The translations under genes and the position numbers were made by a program. Source: Actinoplanes campanulatus (GTDB lineage: Bacteria > Actinomycetota > Actinomycetes > Mycobacteriales > Micromonosporaceae). Taken from it: a DNA stretch of 64,000 nucleotides. A model generated the notes under the pieces. The model was given only the letters and a program-made list of their open reading frames with translations, was not told the DNA's origin and ran no database searches. The DNA lies in NCBI RefSeq assembly GCF_014647795.1, contig NZ_BMPW01000018.1, positions 124,001 through 188,000 on the forward strand. Direction: 5' to 3'. This document shows positions 31,998 to 40,570 of this stretch, one piece after another (position 1 is the first letter of the stretch; each line of letters opens with the position of its first letter).

Positions 31998-33671
31998 GTG
32001 GCGAATACGCTTCCGGGCGCGTCGACGAACAGGCGGAACTTCCTGGGGCTGGTCGGCCTCGGCGCGGCCTCGCTCGCCAGCGGCGGGATGCTGTCCGGGT
32101 GCAGCAAGGAGCCGGGCACCAGCGGCTCGGCCACCAACGCCGAACAGGCCGCCGGGCTGGTCCCGAAATTCAAGGACTCCACCCTGGTGCAGCCCGATGT
32201 CAAGGGCGTGCGGCCGATGGCGGACGGCTACATCAAGTACCCGACCTCGCTGGCCGACGCCGTCTCCGAGAAGGCGATCACCAGCGGCAAGCCGGTCACC
32301 GCCAGCACCCCGTGGTGGGGTCCGGCCCCGCCCACCGCCAACAAGCTGGTCGAGGCGGTCAGCGCCGACATGGGTGGCACGATCCAGTTCAGCATCCAGG
32401 ACGGCAACACCTACGGCGACAAGCTCAACACCATGCTCGGCGCCCGTGACGTGCCCGAGCTGACCTGCATCCCGGGCTGGGAGGTCGACAAGCTGGCCCG
32501 GTTCTCCGAGGGCGTGCACGCGATCTTCGAGGATCTGACGCCGCACCTGTCCGGGGACAAGGTGAGCGCCTACCCGCTGCTCGCCGGCCTCGACTCGGTC
32601 GCCTGGCAGGAGTCGGTGTGGGGCGGCAAACTGATGGGCGTCCCGTTCCCGGTCGACGCGCCCTTCCCGTCGGTGCTGTTCTACCGCAAGGACGTCGCCG
32701 ACGAGCGTGGCATCGCGGCGCCGACCACGCTGGACGAGCTCTACGAGTTCGGTAAGAAGTTCACCAACGCCGACAAGGGCGAGTGGGCCTTCGGTGACAT
32801 CTGGCTCGAGGTGCAGCAGATCTGCGGCGCCGGCGGCTCGGAGAACGGATGGCTCAAGAGCCCCGACGGCAAGGTCGTCCACCGCATGGAGCTTCCGGAG
32901 TACAAGCAGGCCGTCGAGTTCATGGCCAAGCTCTACGCCGAGAAGCTGGTCCACCCCGACATCGCCAGTAGCAAGGGCGGTGACGTCACCACCCTCTTCA
33001 AGGGCGGCAAGATCTTCATGTACGCCACCGGCGGCGGCTCCTGGAAGGAGACCTGGCGTCCGGCCGTGCAGACCAACCCCAAGTTCAACATGCAGGCCGT
33101 CAAGGTCTTCGGCGCGGAGCAGGGCAAGGCGCCGGTCCGCTGGAAGGCCCGTTCGGCGATCATCTGGACCTTCATCAAGAAGGACCTCGGCCAGGAGCGT
33201 ACGCAGGAGCTGTTGCGCGTGCTGAACTACACCGCGGCGCCGTTCGGCACCAAGGAGTGGGAGCTGCAGAACTACGGCGCCGAGGGAACCCACTTCAAGC
33301 GGGACGCCAACGGCACCCCGGTCACCAACGACCTGTGGGTCAAGGAGTTCGCGAACCAGTACATCTTCCTCGGCGGCCGCCCGCCGGTCGTGGTCGGTGG
33401 CCCGGACATCCCCACCTACGCCAACGATTTCGTGACCTGGGGCAACGACGCCACGCAGTACCTGGAGAAGAACCCGTGGGAGGGCATCAAGGTCGAGACG
33501 CCGAGTTCCCAGGCGGCCCTCGCCAAGCCCACCGAGGACAAGATCACCGACGTGCTGCGCGGCCGCACCCCGCTGAGTGAATACGACAAGATCGTCTCGG
33601 ACTGGCGGGCCGCCGGTGGCGACGCCGCGCGTGACTTCTACGCCAAGGTCCTGGCTGACAACGGACGATGA
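31998..33671 (+). CDS. ABC sugar importer, solute-binding lipoprotein (Tat-exported, Lpl/YtcQ type)
   Basis: 557 residues. The signal peptide combines a twin-arginine motif NRRNFLGL and a lipobox LSGC (Cys35), so a folded lipoprotein is exported by Tat. The mature part is an extracellular solute-binding protein of family 1 type, larger than usual maltose-type proteins, as is typical for the LplA/YtcQ group that serves oligosaccharides from plant polymers. It is the first gene of the importer operon; its stop overlaps the first permease (ATGA). A XylR-like and a CebR-like box lie upstream. No ATPase gene is in the operon, so a shared MsiK-type ATPase is expected. Confidence 0.93.
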   Translation: MANTLPGASTNRRNFLGLVGLGAASLASGGMLSGCSKEPGTSGSATNAEQAAGLVPKFKDSTLVQPDVKGVRPMADGYIKYPTSLADAVSEKAITSGKPVTASTPWWGPAPPTANKLVEAVSADMGGTIQFSIQDGNTYGDKLNTMLGARDVPELTCIPGWEVDKLARFSEGVHAIFEDLTPHLSGDKVSAYPLLAGLDSVAWQESVWGGKLMGVPFPVDAPFPSVLFYRKDVADERGIAAPTTLDELYEFGKKFTNADKGEWAFGDIWLEVQQICGAGGSENGWLKSPDGKVVHRMELPEYKQAVEFMAKLYAEKLVHPDIASSKGGDVTTLFKGGKIFMYATGGGSWKETWRPAVQTNPKFNMQAVKVFGAEQGKAPVRWKARSAIIWTFIKKDLGQERTQELLRVLNYTAAPFGTKEWELQNYGAEGTHFKRDANGTPVTNDLWVKEFANQYIFLGGRPPVVVGGPDIPTYANDFVTWGNDATQYLEKNPWEGIKVETPSSQAALAKPTEDKITDVLRGRTPLSEYDKIVSDWRAAGGDAARDFYAKVLADNGR

Positions 33672-34666
33672 GTGCTCCACTGGTCGCCGCCGAGCCGCAG
33701 GCCGCGGTGAAGAAGGCGAAGTCGATCTCGCGGCAGCGGCTGTCCTTCGGGCAGCGGCTGCGGCGGGACTGGCCGCTGCTGCTCATGTGCCTGCCGGCGA
33801 TGCTGTTGCTGCTGGTCTTCCACTACATCCCGGCACTCGGCAACATCATCGCCTTCCAGGACTACAACCCGTTCGTCGGGGACGACCCGCTCGAGGCGTT
33901 CCTCTACAGCGAGTGGATCGGGTTCGGGAACTTCGAGTATCTGTTCAAGAACGCGGCGTTCTGGGACTCGGTGATCAACACCCTGTCGATCACCGCGTTC
34001 CAGCTGGTGTTCTACTTCCCGATCCCGATCTTCCTGGCCATGCTGCTGAACAGCATCATGTCGCCGCGCATCCGGTCGCTGGTGCAGAGCGTCGTCTACC
34101 TGCCGCACTTCTTCAGCTGGGTGCTGGTGGTCTCGCTGTTCCAGATGATGATCGGTGGCGCCGGCCTGCTCGCGCAGACCCTGCGCCACGCCGGCTACAC
34201 GCCGCCGGACATGATGACCAACCCCGAGACGTTCATGTTCCTGATCACCTCGCAGGCGCTCTGGAAGGACGCCGGCTGGGGCATGATCGTCTTCCTGGCG
34301 GCGCTCGTGGCCATCGACACCTCCCTGTACGAGGCGGCCGCCGCCGACGGCGCCGGCCGCTGGCGGCGGATGTGGCACATCACCCTGCCCGGTCTGCGGT
34401 CGGTCATCATCCTGCTGCTGATCCTGCGCCTGGGCGACGCGCTCAACGTCGGCTTCGAGCAGTTCGTGCTGCAACGGGAGATGGTCGGACGGGAAGCCGC
34501 CGAGGTGGTCGACACCTACGTCTACTACCAGGGCATCGCCGTCCAGCAGTGGGGCGTCGGCGCGGCCGCCGGCCTGTTCAAGGCGGTGGTCGGCATCCTT
34601 CTGATCGTGGGCGCCAACAAGCTGGCACACCGGTTCGGCGAGCAAGGGATCTACTCCAAATCATGA
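33668..34666 (+). CDS. ABC sugar importer permease, LplB type
   Basis: 332 residues with six predicted membrane segments. The cytoplasmic EAA loop, EAAAADGAGRWRRMWHITLP, contacts the ATPase. A long cytoplasmic N-terminus of about 35 residues precedes the first segment. The ATG overlaps the solute-binding protein stop and its own stop overlaps the next permease start, so the three are coupled. Together they import an oligosaccharide; the LplB/LplC arrangement without an ATPase gene is a hallmark of this carbohydrate group. Confidence 0.95.
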   Translation: MSAPLVAAEPQAAVKKAKSISRQRLSFGQRLRRDWPLLLMCLPAMLLLLVFHYIPALGNIIAFQDYNPFVGDDPLEAFLYSEWIGFGNFEYLFKNAAFWDSVINTLSITAFQLVFYFPIPIFLAMLLNSIMSPRIRSLVQSVVYLPHFFSWVLVVSLFQMMIGGAGLLAQTLRHAGYTPPDMMTNPETFMFLITSQALWKDAGWGMIVFLAALVAIDTSLYEAAAADGAGRWRRMWHITLPGLRSVIILLLILRLGDALNVGFEQFVLQREMVGREAAEVVDTYVYYQGIAVQQWGVGAAAGLFKAVVGILLIVGANKLAHRFGEQGIYSKS

Positions 34667-35598
34667 GCGCAGACACCGCGATCCGGCCCCGCCGCAACTC
34701 GCTCCGCCCGGCGTGGGAGGAGAAACCCACGCTGATCGGCCAGTTCGGCAAGGGCACGATCCTCACCCTCGTGGTGGCGGCCGTGCTGATTCCGCTCTGG
34801 ACGGTCCTGGTCACCAGCCTCTCGTCGGAGAAGACGATCAACGAGGCCGGCGGCTACGTCTTCATCCCGCGCGAGTTCAACCCGGCCGCGTACGTGGTGA
34901 TCTTCTCGGGCGGGCAGGTCACCGACGCGATCCTGGTCAGCACGTTCGTCACGATCGTCGGCACGGCCCTCAGCCTGGTCGTCACGGTGCTCGCCGCCTA
35001 CGGCCTGTCCCGGCCGGGCACCCTGTGGCACCGGTCGATCCTGTTCTACTTCCTGCTGACGTTCCTGATCTACCCCGGCATGATCCCGAGCTACCTGGTG
35101 GTCACCGGCCTCGGCCTCAAGGACAACCTGCTCGCCCTGATCCTGCCGACCGCGATCAGCGCCTTCAACCTGGTGGTCCTGCGGGCGTTCTTCATGAGCA
35201 TCCCCGGCGAGCTGTACGACAGCGCCCGCATCGACGGCGCCGGCGAACTGCGCATCCTGTGGCGGATCGTGCTGCCGCTCTCCAAGGCGGTCACCGCGGT
35301 GGTCGGCCTGTTCTACGCGGTCGGCTACTGGAACGCGTTCTTCAACGCGATCCTCTACATCGACCGCAACGACCTGCAACCGGTCCAGCGGGTGCTCCAG
35401 CAGTTCATCCTGGCCGGCCAGTCCCCGACCAGCTCGGGCACGGCGGTCGCCATCCCGGGCCTCGGCTCGACGATGCCCCCCAGCCTGGCGATCAAGATGG
35501 CCGTCGTGGTGGTGACGATCGTGCCGGCCCTGATCGTCTACCCGTTCATCCAGCGCCACTTCACCAAGGGCGTGATCATCGGCGCGGTCAAGGGCTGA
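34663..35598 (+). CDS. ABC sugar importer permease, LplC type
   Basis: 311 residues, six membrane segments. The EAA-type loop is YDSARIDGAGELRILWRIVL (ending LPLS), and the C-terminal segment PALIVYPFIQRHFTKGVIIG is typical of the carbohydrate-uptake (CUT1) permeases. The ATG at 34663 lies in an ATGA overlap with the upstream permease. It is the third and last gene of the importer operon; a strong hairpin follows. Confidence 0.95.
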   Translation: MSADTAIRPRRNSLRPAWEEKPTLIGQFGKGTILTLVVAAVLIPLWTVLVTSLSSEKTINEAGGYVFIPREFNPAAYVVIFSGGQVTDAILVSTFVTIVGTALSLVVTVLAAYGLSRPGTLWHRSILFYFLLTFLIYPGMIPSYLVVTGLGLKDNLLALILPTAISAFNLVVLRAFFMSIPGELYDSARIDGAGELRILWRIVLPLSKAVTAVVGLFYAVGYWNAFFNAILYIDRNDLQPVQRVLQQFILAGQSPTSSGTAVAIPGLGSTMPPSLAIKMAVVVVTIVPALIVYPFIQRHFTKGVIIGAVKG

Positions 35599-35605
35599 TC
35601 GGCTC

Positions 35606-35635
35606 GCTGCCGTCCCGGTGTGCCGGGACGGCAGC
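35606..35635 (+). terminator. Terminator of the ABC importer operon
   Basis: Perfect 13-bp stem (35606-35618 with 35623-35635), 4-nt loop, followed by GGTTT. Confidence 0.85.
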
Positions 35636-35699
35636 GGTTTCGCCGAATCAGACGATCGTCTCGCAGCCGATGAACATGCCGAACGACGCGGAGCAGGTG

Positions 35700-36350
35700 T
35701 CACCGGGAGATGGTGACGTTGCTGCCGCCGTTCAACCGCTCCCTGACGGTGGTGCTCTCCGCCGGCCCCGCGTAGAGCTTGTCGTCGCCCGCGTCGCCGA
35801 TCAGGTTGTCGATGCCCGTCCCGCCGTAGATGACGTCGTTGCCGGCCGCGCCCCAGAGCGCGTCCCTGCCGGCGCCACCGAGCAGCGTGTCGGCGCTGCG
35901 GCCGCCGTAGAGGGCGTCGTCACCGGATCCGCCGTCGATGGCGTTCTTTCCGGAGCCGCCGTAGATCTGATCGGCGCCGGTCCCGCCGGTGACGCTGGTC
36001 GGGATGGCGGTCCGGTTCACCAGGCGGTCGTTTCCGGCGCCGAGCGCCGCCCGGACCAGCTTGGGGTTGCTCTTGGTGGTGCACTTGACCTTGGTCTTGT
36101 CACCCGAGACGGCCGTGCAACCGGCGCCGGCCTTGATGGCGACGCGGTCGTCGATCGTCACCGTGCGGCCGGACCGGGTGATGATGACGTCGTTCTTGGT
36201 GGCCGCGCCGGCGGTGAAGATCACCGTGGTGCCGGAGACCTTCGCGCTCCCGGCGGAGGCGGCGTACGCGGGAGTGGTGGCGTAAGCGGTGGCCGCGATG
36301 GTCGCAGCGGTGGCCGCGAGCACGGTGAAACCGCGCCGAAGAAGAATCAC
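35700..36350 (-). CDS. Secreted RTX-type (haemolysin-type) calcium-binding repeat protein
   Basis: 216 residues from GTG 36350, which has AGGGA 5 nt upstream and gives a normal signal peptide (about 1-30, ending AYAASAG); starts up to 42 nt upstream are possible. The C-terminal half has about five GGxGxDxUx nonapeptide repeats: GGTGADQIYGGSGKNAIDGG, GGSGDDALYGG, GAAGNDVIYGGTGIDNLIG. These form a calcium-binding parallel beta-roll. The first half (TVIFTAGAATKNDVIITRSG) is the short strand-rich region often found before them in actinobacteria. No type I secretion genes are near, and the signal peptide argues for Sec export. It interrupts the sugar locus without obvious relation. Confidence 0.88.
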   Translation of the reverse strand: MILLRRGFTVLAATAATIAATAYATTPAYAASAGSAKVSGTTVIFTAGAATKNDVIITRSGRTVTIDDRVAIKAGAGCTAVSGDKTKVKCTTKSNPKLVRAALGAGNDRLVNRTAIPTSVTGGTGADQIYGGSGKNAIDGGSGDDALYGGRSADTLLGGAGRDALWGAAGNDVIYGGTGIDNLIGDAGDDKLYAGPAESTTVRERLNGGSNVTISR

Positions 36351-36449
36351 GGGAATCCCTGGGAATGAGTGAGAGCCGATCATGATCGGCATCTGGGGAT
36401 CCTAGAGGCCACCGGTGTCGGGAAGAAGGGCCGAACGGGGGAACCGCTC

Positions 36450-38612
36450 CTAAAGACCCGCCGCAGGTGCTGTGAACCGCGGAAACGATATTTCGTGCGG
36501 GATGTGGGCGGATAGCCGGAGGGCCTGCCGTCCGCCCGGATGGGAGAGCCGTACGACACGGTCGGCCGACGAGGTCAGCACCGTTTCGAGGGAACCCGGC
36601 GACCAGGTCAGGTCGACCGTCACCGGGCCTCGGGCGACCAGGCCGCGGATGCTGCCGGTGGGCCAGGCGGACGGCAGCGCCGGGAGCAGGTCGATGTGGG
36701 CCACGCCGTCCGGGCCGACATCGCGGCTGCGCAGGAGCATCGCCACCACCAGGGCGGGGAGGCCGCCCGCCAGGTCGACGTTGAACATGTGGTCCCGGTT
36801 GTGGGTGGGCACCCGGTTGGGCCGCCAGTATGCCTCGGAGATCCGTTCCAGGGCCGCGTACGCCTCCTCGCCCAGCCCCAGATGTGCCGCCGCGACGCCG
36901 AGCAGCGCGAGCCCGTACCCCATCTCGTCGGAGGCCTCGCTCAACCACCACCGCAACCGGGACCGCACGGCCCGCACCGCGGCGGCGCGCAGCGCCGGAT
37001 CCTCCTCGAACGCCGGATCGCCGCCATAGAGGAACGGGAACAGGTGACTGCAGTGGCGGTGCTCGTGGTTGTCCGGGAAGCGCGGGTCGATCCACTCGGC
37101 GAGCTCACCGGCGTCGTTGATCCGGTACGGCGGCAGCGCGGCGAGCAGTCTCCGCCAGCGGCCCTCGTCCGGGTCGGTGATCCCCAGCGTGCGAGTGATC
37201 TCCAGCAGCCCCTGGAGCAGGGCGGACACCGCCTGGACATCCAGTGCGGCATCGACCGTGGCCTGGTGCCGGCCGCGGCCGGGATCGTTCTCCGGCGAGT
37301 AGGACGGGCTGAACCGGGCCCGCCCGTCGACGATCTCGGCGAACCCCAGGTGGAACTCGGCGACCTCGCGCAGGAACGGCAGCGCCCGGTCGGCCAGGAA
37401 CGTGCGGTCGCCGGTGTGCTGCCAGTGCTCCAGGTAGAGGCGGCCCAGCCAGGCGGCGCCGGCGGTCCAGAAGGTGAGGCACCAGACCGGGCCGAAGTGG
37501 TTCTGCCGCCCGTGCGTGCCGAGGTGGGCGGGTGCGTACAGGCCGGGCAGCCCGTAGAGCCGGCGCGCGTTCTCCCGGAAGTCCTCGCGCAGGCTGTCCA
37601 GCAGGTCGAACAGCGGCGGCATCAATTCCGGGACGCCGGTCGGGTGGACCGCCAGCAGGGCGGCCTGGAGGTTGCCGTCGATGGTCCAGCCGCTGCGCCA
37701 CGGCGGCGACCAGGTGCCGCTCCAGACGCCCTGGAGCGTGGGCGGGCGGGTGCCGGTGCTGCTGATGATCGCGTACCGGCCGGCGTCGAAGAGGTGTTGC
37801 GCCCGGATTCCGCCAAGGTCCAGGGAGACCCGTTCGAACAGGTCGCGGTGGATCTCGGCGTGCTCCTTCAGCAGGTCCTCGAAACCGCCGTCGGGCAGCG
37901 CGGCGAGGGCCTCGGCGGGTGGGCGCAGGCCGGGCGCCACCCGGGCCACGATCAACACCGATTCGGGGGTACGCCGTACGCGCACCGCCACGGTCCAGCC
38001 GTCCGGTGCGCCCGGCCAGCGGGAGCCGCCGAACCGTCCGGTGAGGACCAGGTCGTCACCGAAGTGGTCGACGGTGAACGCGATCGGGCTCTCCGGGACG
38101 CCGTCGACCGGGGCGATCCGGACCGTGCCGCCGGTGCCGGTGATCCGGACCGCCAGCACGTCCGCCGACCGGGAGACGACCGCGTCGGCCACCACCCCGG
38201 ACCACTCCTGCCGCACTACGCCGGTGGTGAAGTCGGTGCCCCGGAGGTAGCCGTCGCCGGGCCGGTCCGGGATGACGGCGATCGTGCCGGCGCCGATGAG
38301 TGGATCGATCCAGCGCGTCTCGGCGTACCCCGGATGATCCTGAACGGCGAGGTCGCAGACCGCTCGCGCCGCGTCGCCGAAGCGCCCGGTGGCGAGCATC
38401 TCGCGCAGCCGTGGCAGGGCCGCGGCGGTGGCCGGCGCCGGAAGCGGTTCGGTGACCGGCTGGAAGAGGTCCTCGTGGGCGAGGGTGAAGCGCAGCCCGG
38501 CGGGGGAGCCGTAGCAGAGCGCGCCCTGCCGCCCGTTGCCGCTGATCAGGGCGTGTTCCCAGTCCTCGGTGGACGTGCTGTCACGGAAGGACGGATTGAC
38601 TTGGCTCTCCAC
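36450..38612 (-). CDS. GH95-like glycosidase (alpha-L-fucosidase/galactosidase family)
   Basis: 720 residues, no signal peptide, so intracellular. The N-terminus (DWEHALISGNGRQGALCYG) is the GH95 beta-domain entrance, shorter than usual. The (alpha/alpha)6 barrel has LQGVWSGTWSPPWRSGWTID, NLQAALLAVHPT, SPSYSPEND and HRHCSHLFPF, characteristic of GH95. This family cuts alpha-1,2-linked L-fucose or L-galactose from plant polymers such as xyloglucan. GTG 38612 is the start. It is divergent from the GH42 gene, with only 47 bp between them, where a ROK-like operator lies. The exact linkage is not determinable. Confidence 0.85.
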   Translation of the reverse strand: MESQVNPSFRDSTSTEDWEHALISGNGRQGALCYGSPAGLRFTLAHEDLFQPVTEPLPAPATAAALPRLREMLATGRFGDAARAVCDLAVQDHPGYAETRWIDPLIGAGTIAVIPDRPGDGYLRGTDFTTGVVRQEWSGVVADAVVSRSADVLAVRITGTGGTVRIAPVDGVPESPIAFTVDHFGDDLVLTGRFGGSRWPGAPDGWTVAVRVRRTPESVLIVARVAPGLRPPAEALAALPDGGFEDLLKEHAEIHRDLFERVSLDLGGIRAQHLFDAGRYAIISSTGTRPPTLQGVWSGTWSPPWRSGWTIDGNLQAALLAVHPTGVPELMPPLFDLLDSLREDFRENARRLYGLPGLYAPAHLGTHGRQNHFGPVWCLTFWTAGAAWLGRLYLEHWQHTGDRTFLADRALPFLREVAEFHLGFAEIVDGRARFSPSYSPENDPGRGRHQATVDAALDVQAVSALLQGLLEITRTLGITDPDEGRWRRLLAALPPYRINDAGELAEWIDPRFPDNHEHRHCSHLFPFLYGGDPAFEEDPALRAAAVRAVRSRLRWWLSEASDEMGYGLALLGVAAAHLGLGEEAYAALERISEAYWRPNRVPTHNRDHMFNVDLAGGLPALVVAMLLRSRDVGPDGVAHIDLLPALPSAWPTGSIRGLVARGPVTVDLTWSPGSLETVLTSSADRVVRLSHPGGRQALRLSAHIPHEISFPRFTAPAAGL

Positions 38613-38618
38613 GAGTGA

Positions 38619-38643
38619 ATACTTTGTTTAGAGGTCAAACTAA
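38619..38643. promoter_or_regulatory. Degenerate XylR/ROK-type operator between GH95 and GH42 genes
   Basis: The right arm AAACTAA (38637-38643) is identical to the importer site. The left arm ATACTTT (38619-38625) matches TTAGTTT at 5 of 7 positions, with the same 11-bp spacer. It fills most of the 47-bp divergent promoter, so one bound dimer could control both genes. Confidence 0.6.
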
Positions 38644-38659
38644 TGTCAAGGGTGGTGCG

Positions 38660-40570
38660 ATGCTCTTCTTCGGCGGCGACTACAACCCGGAGCAATGGCC
38701 GGAGGAGGTCTGGGCGGAGGACGTCGCACTGATGCGGCAGGCCGGGGTGAACATCGCCACGGTCGGCGTGTTCTCCTGGTCGAACCTGGAGCCCGAGCCG
38801 GGGCGCTACGAGTTCGGCTGGCTGGACCGGGTGCTGGACCGGCTGCACGAGGGCGGCGTCCGGGTCGCGCTGGCCACCCCGACCGCCTCGCCGCCGCCCT
38901 GGTTCACCCTCGCCCACCCGGAGGCCATGCCGGCCGGCGCCGACGGGATCCGGCTCACCCACGGCAGCCGGGACACCTACTGCGTGTCGGCGCCCGCCTA
39001 CCGGGCCGCGGCGCGGAACATCGCGGAACGCCTGGCCGAGCGGTACGCCCACCATCCGGCGCTGGCCATGTGGCACGTGCACAACGAGTACGGCACCGAC
39101 TGCCGCTGCGACACCACGGCCGCGGCGTTCCGGGCCTGGCTGGAGAAGAGGCACGGCGACCTGGACGCGCTGAACGAGTCGTGGACCACGGCGTTCTGGA
39201 GCCAGCGTTACTCGGGCTGGGCGCAGATCACGCCGCCGCGCGCCACCCAGTACCTGCCGAACCCCGCGCAGGTGCTCGACTTCCGCCGGTTCCTCTCCGA
39301 CGAGTTGCTCGGGGCGTACGTGGAACAGCGCGACCTGCTGCGCGCCGCCAACCCGGACGTGCCGGTCACCACCAACTTCGTGCAGGGCGGCTGGGTGAGC
39401 GTCGACCACGCGCGCTGGGCGGCCGAGGTGGACGTGGTGGCGGTCGACCACTACCCGGACGACGCCGGGCCGGGCGCCGAGGAGGAGACCGCCTTCGCCG
39501 GGGACCTGGCCCGCGGCTGGGGCGGCGGATCCTGGCTGCTCATGGAGACCGCGCCGAACCTGATCTACACGCGCGGCCGGATGCACGCCAAGGAGCCGGG
39601 GCGGCTCACCCGGCACAGCCTCGGCTACGTGGCCCGGGGATCGCGCGGGGCCATGTACTTCCAGTGGCGCCAGCCGCGCGGCGGGGCGGAGCTGTTCCAC
39701 TCCGCCCTGGTCCCGCACGCCGGCCCGGACAGCCCGGTCTTCCGGGAGGCGATCGGGCTCGGGCGGACCCTGCGCGGATTGGCGCCCGTCGCCTCAGCTC
39801 TTCCGCCGCTCGCGCAGGTGGCCCTGACCTGGGACGCGCCGTCCTGGTGGGCGTTGCAGGCACCGGCCCTGCCGTCCGCCGACATCGACTACCCGGGCGC
39901 GGTCCGGCAGGCGCACCGGGCGCTGTTCCGCGCCAAGATCCAGACCGATTTCGTCTTCCCCGGAGTGTCCACCGACCTCGGGTCGTACCGGCTCATCGTG
40001 GTGCCGCACCTCTATCTGGTCTCAGACGAGGCGGCGGCCGCCTTCCGGGACTACGTGGCGGCCGGCGGGCATCTGGTGGTGACCTACCTGAGCGGGATCG
40101 CCGAACCCGACACCCGGATCCGGCTGGGCGGCTACCCGGGCGCGTTCCGCGAGGTCCTCGGCGTCCGGGTGGTCGAGTGGCATCCGCAGCCCGCCGACGC
40201 GACGTTCGCCCTGGACGACGGCACGCCGGTGAGCCGCTGGATCGAACGGGTCGAGACGGCCGGCGCTCTCACCGTCAGCCGCTACGCGGACGGGCCACTG
40301 GCCGGGGCGCCCGCTGTCACCCGGCACCGGTACGGGCAGGGCAGCGCCTGGTACGTGTCGACCTGTTTCAGCGACGACGGGTTGCGGGCCCTGCTGACCC
40401 GGATCGCCACGGAGGCCGGGGTGGAGCCGGTGCTGCCCGGCCTGCCCGATCAGGTGGAGGCGGTCCGCCGGGGCGACCTCATGTTCCTGTTCAACCACGG
40501 GATCACCCCGGTCCGGGTCGGCGAGGTCACCATCCCCGCCGGCGGCGTGCGTTTCATTCCGGCGCGGTGA
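38660..40570 (+). CDS. GH42 beta-galactosidase
   Basis: 636 residues, intracellular, cleaving terminal beta-D-galactose. The N-terminal barrel starts FFGGDYNPEQWPEEVWAEDV, a GH42 hallmark. The acid/base is Glu143 in HVHNEYG and the nucleophile Glu296 in LLMETAPN. The trimerisation domain (about 400-580, SYRLIVVPHLYLVSDEAAAA) and a C-terminal beta domain follow. ATG 38660 has AAGGGTGG upstream. The gene is divergent from GH95 and overlaps the convergent GlxA regulator by 17 bp. Together with GH95 and GH3 it would dismantle galactosylated, fucosylated oligosaccharides. Confidence 0.96.
   Translation: MLFFGGDYNPEQWPEEVWAEDVALMRQAGVNIATVGVFSWSNLEPEPGRYEFGWLDRVLDRLHEGGVRVALATPTASPPPWFTLAHPEAMPAGADGIRLTHGSRDTYCVSAPAYRAAARNIAERLAERYAHHPALAMWHVHNEYGTDCRCDTTAAAFRAWLEKRHGDLDALNESWTTAFWSQRYSGWAQITPPRATQYLPNPAQVLDFRRFLSDELLGAYVEQRDLLRAANPDVPVTTNFVQGGWVSVDHARWAAEVDVVAVDHYPDDAGPGAEEETAFAGDLARGWGGGSWLLMETAPNLIYTRGRMHAKEPGRLTRHSLGYVARGSRGAMYFQWRQPRGGAELFHSALVPHAGPDSPVFREAIGLGRTLRGLAPVASALPPLAQVALTWDAPSWWALQAPALPSADIDYPGAVRQAHRALFRAKIQTDFVFPGVSTDLGSYRLIVVPHLYLVSDEAAAAFRDYVAAGGHLVVTYLSGIAEPDTRIRLGGYPGAFREVLGVRVVEWHPQPADATFALDDGTPVSRWIERVETAGALTVSRYADGPLAGAPAVTRHRYGQGSAWYVSTCFSDDGLRALLTRIATEAGVEPVLPGLPDQVEAVRRGDLMFLFNHGITPVRVGEVTIPAGGVRFIPAR

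Noticed and set aside
36540-38618. 692-residue plus-strand frame opposite the GH95-like gene
   Set aside because: No motif and Arg/Gly/Val/Asp-rich shadow composition; the real gene is on the minus strand.
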